In this document: one piece after another, positions 1 through 11,816 of the stretch
Layout: the number at the start of each line of letters is the position of its first letter
Position numbering within the stretch: position 1 is the stretch's first letter
Origin: Hymenoscyphus infarciens
Lineage: Eukaryota > Ascomycota > Leotiomycetes > Helotiales > Helotiaceae
Reading direction: 5' to 3'
DNA length: 64,000 nucleotides
NCBI GenBank assembly: GCA_001414345.1
Contig: LLCB01000012.1
Coordinates: forward strand, 248,001-312,000
Notes under the pieces: generated by a model
The model's database searches: none
Told to the model about the DNA's origin: nothing
Seen by the model: the letters and a program-made list of their open reading frames with translations, nothing else
Position numbers and translations under genes: made by a program

Positions 1-3000
1 AGAGTTTTAACTAGTTAAAAGAGTTTATTACTAAATACTATTAAAGTTAAAAATATAAATATTAAAAATACTATTCTAATTTTAGAGATAATAAAAAGAA
101 TAGTTTTAGCTAGTTAAAAGTGAAATTATTATTAAAGTTATTATATTACTTTATTCCTCTCTTTTATAATTTAGGTTTAAATTAAAGCTTATTTATATTT
201 GTCTTTATCTTTATCTTTATCTTCTGATTTCGATTCTACTTCTAAAGTAGAGAACGATTTACTATTATATTATAGAGAGTTTAAAGCTAAAATAGATAAG
301 AAGAGAGTATTTTAGACTATAATACTAATATCTTATAACTTAGTATTTTAGCGTGTCTTCTTATCTATAGTTAAAAGATTAGATACTATTCTAGTAAAGT
401 TGTTTTTCTAATCTCTCTTCTTTATAATAACTAAGTTTTAAAGCTAAGATATAATCTTATTCTATATATAGAAGAACCTATCTAATTCCTATACTTCTCT
501 AAGTATAGCTATACTTAAGAAGCGACTTTTAAAATCAGTAAAGGTTTCTTTAGTATTATCTTCTCTATCTATTTATAAGGATTTAAAAGTATTCTAAGTA
601 TTCTCTATCTTTTAACTAGTTAAAAAGTAGATATCTTAAAAAGCAACTATCTTATCTTAATCTTAGAAAGTATTCTAAACTAAGTCTAACTTATATCTAA
701 GCTTTAGATAGTTTCTAGCTAGTCTAGTTATTATACTCTAAATAAGAGCTTTATATATTAGAGGTAAACTATAGTAGTTAGTATTTATATAGAGTTTATC
801 TTATACTAATATTATCTATTATTAGTATATAAGTAAAATATTATTATCTAATAGTTTAATCTTTTCAGTTATCTTACTTTTTTAAAAACAGAGGTTATTT
901 AAAAAGGCTTTAGAGCTATATTAAGTAAGAGCGGATTATTAGAAAGTATTAAGAGTAGCTACGTCTCTTTACTAAAAGAGATATAAATTTAGACTTAGAA
1001 GTAGAAGAGAGTTTAATTAGAGAGAGTTTAGAGACGAAGCGAGTTATTAACTTTGAAATATAAGCTCGTTTATCTCTCTTTCTAGCTTAGCTAGCTAATT
1101 CCTTATTTCTTGATTTTCTACTTCTAAAGCTTATATAACCGACTATATTTAGTCTATATTTAAGAAGTTCTACTAGTCTCTTTAACTATTATTTTATTAG
1201 AATCTTCTAGATCTTAGTATATAGGTATTATTTAGACAGCTTTTAGAAAGAGAGATAGCCTTAGAAAGGCGTTTAACACCTTATAGTAGAACTAAGTTCG
1301 ATATTTCGAAGATGTCGATTTTAGAGAAGAGAGAGAGTAAGATTAGATTTAGAAGCTTTTATAATAACTATAGTATATTAACTTATTTACTAAATCTAGA
1401 GTTATTAGAAGCTTCGAGAATACTTAGTATATCCTACTTTCTTAATATATCTATAATACGATTTTTACTAGCTATTTATATAAATACTAAACTCTAGTAT
1501 TACTAGCTATCTAAGTAGTCTTTAATTATCTAGCTATTTAAGAAGTTACTATAACTAATCTAATTCTAAGCTAAGTTAACTTTAAAATAAAAATATATAG
1601 TAGATATACTTGAAAAGAGATATTATTTATACTATTACTAGTAAAGAAGAGTTTAGCCTTTTTATATAATAGTATAAAATATATATAACTATAAAAGAGA
1701 TATATAGAAGTATGTTTAGTAGAATAATATATATAAATACTAGGCTTTAATATAGAAGAAAAGGCTAAACTAGCCTTTTCTAACTCTAGGAAAGTAAGCT
1801 ACTATATATAAGAGGTTTAGACGATATAAAAGAGATACGAAACCGAATAATAATATATATTAACTAATATAAAAGCTCGAACTCTATAAAGTATATCTAA
1901 AAGTCTAGATAAACGTATATAACCTTTCTAAATTAGATAATATAAAATAATAATAGCTGAAAGCTAAATATATAGCTGAATCTTATATATAGTAGATACT
2001 CCTAGCTATCTAGAATAGTCTAGATAATAGGCTATTATAATCTTCGTCTTCGTCTTCGTTCTCTCTACTTAGTAATATATTCTCTCTATTCTACTTCTAT
2101 ACTACTTTATTCTAATTAGTTTCGCTACTTATATAACTAATATTTCGCTTTATTACTTTATTACTTTATTAATACCTTTAACGTTCTTTATCTTAATAAA
2201 TTAGGCTTTTACTTTAAGACTAAGGTTATAAGCTCTTCGGTTTAATATTATAAGAGTACTTTAAGCTACTCGTAGTATTATAAAAGAATATTATTTTAGA
2301 AAAGAAGTTCTAGAGTAGAAAATTTTCAAGTAAGCGAAGTAAGCGCTAGTATATAACAGGAAATAGAGGCTTTCTATTAGCTAATAAAACTCTTAGTAAT
2401 ATAATAAAGTATATAGCTTATTTAGTCTTACTTTATACTTTATTCGTATTATATCTTAGCTTTTTATAAAGGTAATATCTCTACTTTCTCTCGCGATAGA
2501 TAGATATATCTACTTAGAGAGTATTTATATATAAAAAAACGTTTATAATACTATCTCTTTTATTCGAGGAATTTCATCGGAATATTTAAGTTTAAGAGAA
2601 AAACGATTAGAGAGAGAGATCTTTAGATAATTAATTAATTAGTTATATATATATATATACGCGAGATATTATGATTTCTTTTTCTTTCTTTCTTTCTTTC
2701 GTCTATTCTCTGAATTAAAGAGAATAGAATACTAAGAAATTATAAGAATAGAGTATAGAATAGAAAGAATACTCGTAGTAAGTAATACTATAGATAATAA
2801 AATTTTCGTATTTTATCTACTCTAATCTAATCTAATCTACTTTAATCTATTCTATTTTAATATATATAGAGATATAGATATACGCTATTAAAAACGTAGA
2901 TTCTAAGTAGATAAATCGGTTTTAATCTACTTATAATAGTATAGATCTTTGAAAAAGGAAATAAGAGTAATAATAATAAGTGAAGTTTATCTAAAGAGGT

Positions 3001-5360
3001 TTATATCGTAAGTAAGAGCTTATATATAGATCTTATAAATCTTAGATATCTAGAGTTTAAGATACTAAGGATTTTATATTAATATCTACTACTTTATACT
3101 ACTTACTTTTAAATATAAGTTATAATTTCTTATATAAAAAGAAATAGTAAGAGAGTTATTAGATATAAAATTTAAAGAGAGAACTTATAATTCGTCGTTA
3201 GATTAAAAATTATAGTTTTATATATATAACGAGGATATTTATATACTCTCTTTTTTATCTCTAAAATCACTAGAACTTACTTTATTTTAAACTCTATTAT
3301 AAACTAAATTCTAACTATTTTTGAAAAGTTTTTAAGAATATCTCTAGAAAATTAAGAGATCTTTATTTTATACTCTTTGTTTCTCTTCTAAGCTAAACTA
3401 ATATTAACTAATCTAGACTATAATAAGAGATATCTAGAAATTAACTAAATTTCACTTAAATTTAATATAAACTAGTATTTTTCTAACTCTTTCTACTTTT
3501 GCTCTATTATAACTTAAGACTTAGTATATATCTAGTCTATTTATATTCAAAGACTACTATTTAAATACTTAAAGTAAGCTTAGTTCTTAATCTTAGAGAG
3601 TATTTAAATATATAGATAAATAAATAAAACGTTCTTCTTAAGAGAACTTTTAATATAAAAAGAGAGCTATATAAAAGTCTACGAACCTTCGCTATATTAT
3701 ACTTAGTAGTTTAGAAGAAGAGTTAGAATTAAAAGAATACTTCTTCTAAAACTTTTTATATAATATAGCAGATAGTTTCTAGTTAAAAAGAGAAAATAAA
3801 TAATCTTAACTCTTCTTCTTTCTCGACGTCGAAATACTTACGAAAGAGTTTAGAGAAAGAAGACGGATTTATATAAACTATACTTAGAAATAGTTAATAA
3901 TTCAGTAGTAATCAACTATAGTAGTTCGATAATAGTAACGTATAGTAGTTTCTAGATAGAAGAGAACTATTACGCTAAAATACTTAGTAGCTTATAATAA
4001 AGTAGTTAAATATCTACGTTTTAGTATATTACGACTTCGCTAGTTTACTACTTTTATAAGATAGTCTCGAGGTATTTAGTTAATTATATTCTTCTAAAGA
4101 GAGAGATTATTTTAGTTTTTATCTATTAGAGATATAGAATATATACTAATTACTACTATAAAAGAAGATATCTTATAATTCTAATCTCTAATCTAATATT
4201 ACTAAAATAAAAAAAAGAAGACTATATCTTATAAATAGTAGATAGAGAGAATCTTACTTTATTACTAGAGATTTATAGAAGTAACTAGAAAAGAGACTAA
4301 ATTAGATTTAATAAATATTTAATAATATATAAAAGAGATAAAACACTTATATATAAAATAATTACAAATCTAGAGACTCTAGATATATATAATAAACGTA
4401 CTAATTACTTCTTAGTAGAGTAGAGCTAAATACTTAATTTTAGATAATACTATACTTTAGATATATAAGCTAAATAGAGCCTTAGTATAAAAAAGAATTA
4501 TTTTCTATATAGAAAAAGAAGAGTCGTTGCTTTTGATCTCTTTATTATTTTAAAGAAGTATAAGTGTAATAATATTATAATAAGGTTATTATCTCTAAGT
4601 AATTAAGAGTTATAAAGTACCTACGCTTAATTTATTCTAAGTATATTTTTTTAAGAGATAGTAGAAGTAATAGAAGTTTAATTTTTTATTCTTAGTAGAC
4701 TAGGGTTTCTTTTTACTTAAAACTTACTAGAATAGTTATAGATATTAAATATAATAATTACTACTTATTTAAAAGAGTAGTAATTATATCTAGAATTATT
4801 AAAGAGTACGATTATTTAGTATAAAAGACGTATAAAAGTAAGATATATATAAGTGCGACTAGCGAGCGAATCTATTCCTATTTTAGCTAGCCTCGACTTA
4901 CTTCTCTAAGAAGCGCTTAATTATTACCTATACTAGCTCTACTATAGCGCCTTTCTATCTTTCTATTACTCTAACGCTAATATAATATATACTAAGTCAC
5001 GAGCGAGCTATCTTTTATAGTATATAGATCTTTTAGCGAATAAACGTTATTAATAAAAGGAAATAATATATTCTAATTAGCTAGACTTATACTAAAGAGT
5101 AAAAGAAGATTAAAAAGAAGACCTCGGTAGTAGACGACGTTATATAGTAGAGCTTTAAGAGAGTCTATCTAACTTTATAAAAAAAGTTATAGTAGTAGAA
5201 TTAAGAGCAGTTAAATACTAGCGTAGGCTAGCTGAACTTTAGCCTAGGTCGAACGGAGTCTAGTACTAATTAGATATAATATAGACGCTAGAAGCGTTAT
5301 TATATACGTCTTACTTTTATACGTCTTCTATATCTAGTAAACTATAGATATATAAAAAGA
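1..5360. repeat. RIP-eroded AT-rich repeat island
   Basis: This stretch is strongly AT-rich. The dinucleotides CA and TG are almost absent, while TA is extremely common; the first 120 bases contain essentially no CA or TG. That is the classic footprint of repeat-induced point mutation in ascomycetes. Reading frames are full of TAA/TAG stops, and the short ORF near 1312 is not convincing. Short microsatellite tracts occur, for example TTTC repeats near 2672-2701. The segment 1630-1795 is repeated in inverse orientation at 61905-62045. The whole is best read as dead transposable elements; I cannot name the original family. Confidence 0.85.
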
Positions 5361-6757
5361 AGCGAGTCTAAGCCTTAGAAGAGCTAGGTTATAACGTTAT
5401 AACTAGCTCTTCTAAGAGCTATATAACTCGTCTAATATTAGTATAACTACGTCGCCTTTTAAGCTTTATTAGTATATAGAGAGTTATATATATACTCGGC
5501 CTTTAATAGTAATTATAGAAACGTAATAAAAAAGACTAAAAACCTATTATATCTACGTTCTCTTTAATATAATTCTTTTAATAAATTAATTATTTATTTA
5601 TATACTTTTATTCTATTATAGACTAAAAACTACCTACTTTTAGTTAATAATAGACTAAAAACTATCTACTTTTAGTTTATAATAGATAAAAAGTCTTCTT
5701 TAATATAATCTTTTTAATTAATTAATTATTTATTAGTATACTTTTAGTTTATAATAGACTAAAAGTCTTTTTTAATATAATCTTTTTAATTTATTAGTTA
5801 TTTATTAGTATACTTTTAGTCTATTATAGACTAAAAGTAGATATAATAGGTTTTTAGTCTTTTTTAATATAATCTTTTTAATATACTATTTATTTACTTA
5901 TATACTTTTAGTTTATAATAAACTAAAAACTAGCTACTTTTAGTATATAATAGACTAAAAGTCTTCTTTAATATAATCTTCTTAATAAATTAATTATTTA
6001 TTTATATACTTTTAGTCTATAATAGATTAAAAACTATCTATCTTTAGTATATAATAGACTAAAAGTATTCTTTAATATAATCTTTTTAATTAATTAATTA
6101 TTTATTAGTCGACTTTTAGTCTATTATAGACTAAAAACTATCTATCTTTAGTATATAATATACTAAAAGTCTTTTTTAAGATAATATTTTTAATTAGTTA
6201 TTTATTTATTTATTTATATACTTTTAGTCTATAATAGACTAAAAACTATCTACTTTTAGTATATAATATACTAAAAGTCTTCTTTAATATAATCTTTTTA
6301 ATATATTATTTATTTACTTATATACTTTTAGTCTATTATAGATAAAAGACTATCTACTTTTAGTATAGAATAGACTAAAAGCCTTCTTTAACTTAATGTT
6401 TTTAAATACTTAATTAAATACTTATATACTTCTAGTTTATTAATTCTTTAAAATATAATTCTTTTATTCTATTATATATTAAATATCTCTAGAACGTATC
6501 TCTTTTAAGCCTTCTACTCTATTATCTACTAAAAGTATATATATCGATATATATTTAATTAAATAATATATAATACTTTTTAGTCCTCTTAGTCACGTGT
6601 CTATAAATGCTATTAAAGGCCGAGTATATACGTGACCCTCTACGCGCTAACAAAGCTTATAAGGCGACGTAGTCATACCGACGTTAGACGAGTTATATAG
6701 CCCTTAGGAGGGCTGGTTATAACGTTATGACCTGGCCCTCCTAAGGCTCGGGTTCGG
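5361..6757. mobile_element. Inverted-repeat element with internal palindrome array
   Basis: Two arms of about 150 bp, at 5361-5527 and 6595-6757, are reverse complements of each other. The left arm differs from the right mainly by C-to-T and G-to-A changes, as expected of RIP. Both arms hold a ~45-bp hairpin-forming palindrome (5373-5417 and 6702-6746) centred on ATAACGTTAT. Between the arms lies an array of short palindromes (5560-6420). There is no coding capacity. It could be a foldback element, the paired ends of two decayed transposons, or solo LTRs in opposite orientation; I cannot decide which. Confidence 0.65.
5560..6420. repeat. Degenerate tandem array of short palindromes
   Basis: Imperfect units of roughly 70-135 bp repeat about eight times. 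Each has the core TTAATATAATCTTTTTAAT followed by one or two palindromes of the form CTTTTAGTCTATAATAGAC with its complement. The units are AT-only apart from the palindrome GTC/GAC and CTAC cores. Confidence 0.7.
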
Positions 6758-7254
6758 TTAAATCGGCATGCCTGTGGTGTCCGTACCAAATAATCGTACC
6801 CTTATTAAAAGGGTGGTATTTCTGCTAATTGCAGAAGTAAACTAGAAATCATTGACTATATGTAGCAGCAACAACCAGAGGAAGTCGTTGAGTCTGTTGA
6901 TGATGGAAAGAAAACAAGAAGCGAAGGAGACTGTTACTATACATTGATTGACAAAATCATCATTGTTTTTCTTTTGAAAGTTCCAAGTCCACCCTATATT
7001 TCTCAACGTGGAGGAAAGTTGCCTTTGGTCGTATATATGCACAGCCAAGGGGAAGGCTTTCCAAGTGGCCTTTTCCCTATCAGGGCTCATGATAACCTCG
7101 TTTTTCTGTACTCGAGTACCCCTCGGCGCTCTCTACCTATTCATCGTCGCAGCCTTCTAAACATTACTTCGAAATCTGACCCAAAAACAACGAGCTAGTG
7201 CAACTCGTAACATTCATCCGCCGTAGCAGAGCATCTTCTCTGCATCGATATATC
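6758..7254. other. Boundary between RIP island and accessory strip
   Basis: Base composition changes sharply near 6590-6840, from almost pure AT to near-normal sequence with CA and TG present. Short overlapping ORFs on both strands here have no recognisable similarity, and I treat them as chance. The promoter of the relic starting at 7255 would lie here. Confidence 0.5.
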
Positions 7255-7620
7255 ATGTCGGTCGCACTCAGCAATGGCGCCTCGGTGGTAGCCTTCATCA
7301 GCCTTTCTGCCGAAACACTTCGTAGATTCCTGTTCCTTTACGTGTTCGTTGAAAGCGTCAAGGATGCATCTGGCGATAGGCAGTACCTTTACGTGCAGTT
7401 AGCATTCTTTGAAGTTCAATTTGCAACATTCCCAGAATCTGTGGCCGAGGCTGGTAGACTCTGAATACTTGGAACACTCAGTGAGCAGACCAAGTTGGCT
7501 TTGGATGATGTGGAGACGACTATAAAGGATTTCAAGACCATAAAGGATTTCAAGACCATAATGGAGGGGTATGGGGAAGGAAGAGCTACTCAGACACGCA
7601 GGAGGATTAAGGTTAGGCCT
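7255..7620 (+). pseudogene. Relic of Helo-like/STAND protein N-terminal domain
   Basis: Starting at ATG 7255, the reading frame has the look of the N-terminal domain found on many fungal STAND/NLR and ankyrin proteins: MSVALSNGASVVAFISLSA, then a leucine- and valine-rich helical stretch with VKDASGDRQYL. The frame stops at TGA 7462-7464, but the same frame reads on as LSEQTKLALDDVETTIKDF up to TGA at 7618-7620, which suits the helical repeat of that domain. The first stop is one C-to-T change from an arginine codon. An 18-nt direct duplication (7525-7542 and 7543-7560) lengthens the helix. No NACHT/NB-ARC or repeat region follows, so this is a truncated remnant. The family call rests on sequence style alone. 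Confidence 0.5.
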
Positions 7621-8510
7621 ATAAATTGAAGAAAACGAAACACCTTCTTAAATTCATCATTCTTTTCTTTTAATTATTAGATAATCCAATTCATATATAA
7701 TAAATAGTATAACTTTATAAAAAACTCACGAGCTTTCATAAAAATACTCAGGGACAGAATAATAAAAGCCTAGGTACTAAGACTTAAACCCCTTTTACCT
7801 CTATATAATGTTCTCTACTCTTTCTACTTCTTCTTTTTCGTCTCTATAGGTATTAATTTCTTTTTACTTCTTTCTATACTTATACTCTACCCTCTCTATT
7901 GCTCTCTTTAATAAATGATTTAGCCTAGAAACATAAGAGAATTATTACGTTCTAACTCTACTAAAAATATTTAAAAACTTCACGATATTCATCTATATGT
8001 TCGTTTCAATTCATAGTGTTCCTGAATATAATTCTTACCTCTAGTTTAATTCAAATAGTACTTTTTTCATGTATTCAATAAGAAGCTCTAAGTAAGTTTA
8101 CGAGGATAAGAGCATAGCTAGCGAAGATGTCGTAGTAGTTAGAGAATATTTTATAGCAGATTTCCATGACTCATTAGAGACTTATCCCACAAGTTGAGTA
8201 CAGCACCTACTTCAGCTACGAACAATCCCCAAGCCAAGGTTTATTTCATTTTCACCGTATCTCGAACCTTGAAATACTATTATAAGTAAGAGTTATGTAG
8301 TAGATGCGCAGCTATCTGCATCGGCAGTTAGCGAAGTGTTTCCACAGATACTTCGGAATTCTAAGCTTATACACATAAGCCCTTCTCTTATCTAAAAAGT
8401 GAAACGAAATTTGTTTAATAGTTTGATAAGTCCCGAGTCAAACCCAACGGCTGCTAGAACTCGGAACTTCCCGGCATATTCTACAACTAGAGGCTCTATA
8501 CATAGATTAG
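7621..8510. other. Partly AT-rich intergenic region
   Basis: The stretch 7630-8110 is AT-rich with many stops and some CA/TG depletion, suggesting an older or lightly mutated repeat. Composition is normal from about 8150. I see no convincing gene. Confidence 0.4.
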
Positions 8511-8511
8511 A

Positions 8512-9541
8512 TTGTCTTCCTACATAGCAGCCGTAAATGCCGGTAGCTTTTTTCAGCGGCGTTTTACGATTCATAGAATCACATTACGAGAGCTCTACTT
8601 CTCTACTTGGAGTCTTTCATCGCGCTTTTCACTCAAACCCTTCTTTTCACGGCACTCCGAAGACCCTGTTACTCCCAAGGAACATGCGTTGACAGCTGAG
8701 AACTCCACGACAATATTACCAAAACAAACAGGCGGATCATCAATTTACTTGGTTGTAATTTTCAAGTCTGGCAAGTACGACTCAAGAGTTGCAGAAATCG
8801 ACCTTGCCAACATGAGTTCAGATATCGAATTTTTCAGGGTCCTGCGTGAAACTCATGCCGCCCAAAGAACAAGGTTACAAAGGTTCTTTTCTCACCAAGA
8901 AGTGGCCGATGTCGAATTTGCGAGTTTCGAAATACTCGGGACAGGATTAGTGGCACTTAAAAGCATAGGCACCGACCTCGGAGCATACCCTTCCCCTGTG
9001 AACAAAGACTACAACTATTCCCCCAACCATTATGGCTTGTTACCCCCCGTTGAACAGCGCCATATGGATTGGTTACACGCTCATCCCGAAGAGAGTGAAC
9101 GCCAATTCATAGTCTTGGATCGTTTACCTAAGTTTGGTGTTAGCTTACGAGAATTACTTCAAGACCTGGCTTCAATTATCCACAGTACGGGCTATTTATT
9201 ACGGAGGTTTTGGATTTGAAACAAAAATTGCTGTACTGCTGTTTTTTGCAACAAGTGCAACATCAGTAATTATTGGAGCCCTCTGTTCGATGCATGGCGA
9301 AGATATTGAGAGTTCTTTTGTTGGCAGTTATATCCTCGCATTGTTGTTAATTGGTTTCGCTTCAGTTCAAGCAATGGTCGAATACTTCGAGTATCTTTCA
9401 ATCAGTATTTTAAAGACTAGAGTTATTGTGTACGCTTTTCTTTCGTCTCTGAACCTTTTGCTACAACAAATTTTGAAGATAGAACTTTGGTTTGAAGTAC
9501 GTGTAACTTTATATCTCTTGCCATTCCCTTGGAGATTTTAG
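8512..9541 (+). pseudogene. Two-TM fungal hypothetical protein, broken or spliced
   Basis: Frame 1 is open from 8512 to 9219 and its first in-frame ATG is at 8811. From there it reads MSSDIEFFRVLRETHAAQR, continues through a proline-rich loop and reaches HPEESERQFIVLDRLPK. This layout, an RLPK motif followed by two membrane helices, occurs in expanded families of uncharacterised fungal proteins. The membrane part lies in another frame (9134-9541), with hydrophobic segments near IAVLLFFATSATSVIIGAL and GSYILALLLIGFASVQAM. An intron ending at 9185 (TATCCACAG), with a donor at 9122 or 9137, would join the two frames correctly; otherwise a one-base indel has broken the gene. Upstream 8512-8810 lacks a good start. 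No function is known to me. Confidence 0.45.
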
Positions 9542-11239
9542 GACAATGAAGAGAAAAACCTGTTAGAATCGATCAAATTGAGTTCAGGGTTGTTTAAAAC
9601 TTGCCATTACTGGTTCGATCAAGTCCTGAACAATTACTCAGTTGTTGTGTTTAGGGCGAAAACTGTATATGCAAGCCCAAGATTCATACAGATCTTGTCC
9701 CAGAGGCTACAGCACGAAAAGAATCGATAGATAATTGAGAGAGAACCTACTTTTGTGTCCATCTTTTCTATTTCTAACCACCAAATGCTCGGTAAGACTT
9801 ACACAGGAGAACAAAAAACATGAACGCAGTCACATGAAAAGAACAACAACAACAAGCTCCCTTTTCTGTACCAGCGTCACTCAAACCCAATGTAACACAA
9901 TTTGTCCCCTCCATGCCATCATGTTGGCGGTGAAAACGCGGGGGAGTGAACTCAAGATCACACTCTGGAAGCTTTTCTACGTAGTTCAAAGCACTCTTAA
10001 TGGCCAAAAACACGTTTCATTAAAGTATTCACAGAAAATCAGACCGCCAACTGGAGAGAAAGGAAAAATGCAGGGGTACCAGTGATACTCAAACCCTCGA
10101 AAAACATTCGATTGTGGTAGATTTTGAACTAAAATCTTATGTTTTTACCGACGTACAGCTTAGGGTAAGCGGCTCTGGACCAATATGATATGTTGTATTC
10201 AATGGTTTTGGGATGTTGTATTACACCTGCGGGGTTTGTGGTACGTGGTATGTGCAGTGCTATTTGCCTGAGAGACACCTCACTTTACCAGTCACTTGAA
10301 ATGAAAGTTGAATAAAAAATAGCTAATATTTTACTACTCGGCATTGAAAAAGGGTGATAATTAAGCCAAGTGAGACAGAGTCAAGAATGAAACCTCTAAT
10401 CAAATATGAGGCAGTCTGAAGATGGGAACCTTCTGGGACATGAAATGGCATGTTCTCGCCCGCTTGTGTTACGGCACTGAAAGAGGAACCCGAACACAAG
10501 GGCTTGTCGAGAAAGCTTATTGTTGCTTCATTGTAGCCTTATTAGGTTATTTCAAACCACCAACGACAACTCGAAGTGAACCCTTCTTTTCCTGGGATGG
10601 AAGGCCGGAAATGTAACACACCAAAGCATACTGTCCACCCCGATCGGGCAAGGAAAGGTTCTTTCCACCCAAAACGTAGATAAGAGACTGAAGCGTTGGG
10701 CAAGAGTTGAACACACCCGAAGCACTACCGTTTGAGTTGAAATATTATCGGCAGAGAACATCGAAAAGTAACACTAAACCCGTGACAAACATCCTTACAC
10801 ACTCATTACTTCGAAATTAAATTGGCATCAGTTTAGTAGCACGTATCTATATCTTAAGTGAAGTTATCAGGTGTTATACGTCTCGAAACTAACGCTCGAT
10901 TACTTCATGATCATGGATTTGCTGGTAAGAACACTTTGCGAAAAAGGGCTGGATGACTTGTTAACTGAGCCGCAAAATGAGGGGGACGGCCAAACCTCAA
11001 GCTCGGAGAGATGTCACAAAACAACTCAGCCCTTAGGTTTCCTCAAAAACTTCAACCTTCCACAACTTCAATTGAGTAACGTGAAGTCTTCTTCCATTCC
11101 CGTTTGAAAAGACACAACGATCGAAAAATATGCAAAAAGCTGCGTGACTTGAACAGAAAGGGAATTCTGAAAGATCAGGAGCGGTCAGCCATAAGGGGAA
11201 AAAAAATGGTATCCTCTCAAGTATACTTTCCAACACATC
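9542..11239. other. Long intergenic region without convincing genes
   Basis: Composition is near normal. Several ORFs of 60-116 codons occur on both strands, but none has a protein-like composition, splice context or family resemblance that I recognise. The last ~100 bases serve as the promoter of the secreted protein gene. Confidence 0.4.
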
Positions 11240-11247
11240 TATTTAAA
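11240..11247 (+). promoter_or_regulatory. TATA-like box of the secreted protein gene
   Basis: TATTTAAA lies about 100 bases before the ATG at 11348. It is followed by a pyrimidine-rich leader and CATCAGCATCATCAACCATC, typical of a fungal transcription start and 5' UTR. Confidence 0.45.
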
Positions 11248-11347
11248 CCCTCCACTCCACCTTCGTCTTGAAACATCAGCATCATCAACCATCCAAGACA
11301 ACGAACAATCAACAAGCACTCGCTCCTTGTGATCTTGTATCCTCAAA

Positions 11348-11816
11348 ATGCAATTCCAATTCGCAACCATCATCTCCATCATGCTCACTGGAGCCATGGC
11401 AATCCCAACCATGAACAATGAGGTTCAAGCAATGGGTGGTAAGTGCCTCCATCCATTGTTTCCTTTTTTTTTTTTTTTTTTTTTTTTTTTCAAAACTGAC
11501 ATCTCCGTGGAATTTTAGTCCGGCGCGATCTCGCTGCTTATCAAGAAACCTTGCACCAAGACATCGCGCTTTGTGGCTGGAGTTGTGCTTTCACAGCTGC
11601 TAAAGATGGATATTGTCTGTATCAAGCAATCTCCGCTGAGAACTGGGGAGCTGCTTTTGCATGCATCGCCAAAGACAAGACCGCTGTAAGAGGCTGAGAA
11701 ACATGAGAAGGATGTTGAATATTTTGCTAATAGTAACACAGATTTGCGGATGTATTGGCTCAGGCTGTCTTGGGGACACAGTTGAGAACTGGCTCAAAAA
11801 AAAGGGTGCATGCTAA
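11348..11816 (+). CDS. Small secreted 8-cysteine protein, effector candidate
   Basis: Three exons, 11348-11438, 11519-11685 and 11742-11816, encode 110 residues. Intron 1 (GTAAGT...TTTTAG) contains a ~28-nt run of T; intron 2 (GTAAGA...CTAATAG...CACAG) is 56 nt. The N-terminus (MQFQFATIISIMLTGAMA, residues 1-18) is a good signal peptide. A dibasic R32-R33 follows, a likely Kex2 site. The mature part has eight cysteines at 49, 53, 63, 79, 88, 90, 95 and 110, the last being the C-terminal residue. An even number of cysteines in a ~77-residue mature chain suggests four disulfides. The spacing does not match CFEM (the CxC pair sits too late) or hydrophobins (no paired CC), and I do not recognise the family. 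It is extracellular by inference. It lies in a gene-poor strip between RIP islands, a common setting for effectors. Confidence 0.75.

Noticed and set aside
1312..1497. 61-codon ORF in the left AT-rich island
   Set aside because: Lies in RIP-eroded DNA, is Ile/Leu/Tyr-rich as expected of AT-only sequence, and has no family resemblance.
6842..7198. Overlapping 82- and 84-codon ORFs on opposite strands
   Set aside because: Mutually overlapping, no protein-like pattern, no start or splice context.
9735..11236. Several ORFs of 60-116 codons on both strands
   Set aside because: Low-complexity or random composition, no conserved motif and no consistent splice structure.
11348..11816. CFEM domain in the secreted protein
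   Set aside because: It has eight cysteines, but the CxC pair is between the fifth and sixth positions and preceded by a 15-residue gap, which does not fit CFEM spacing.
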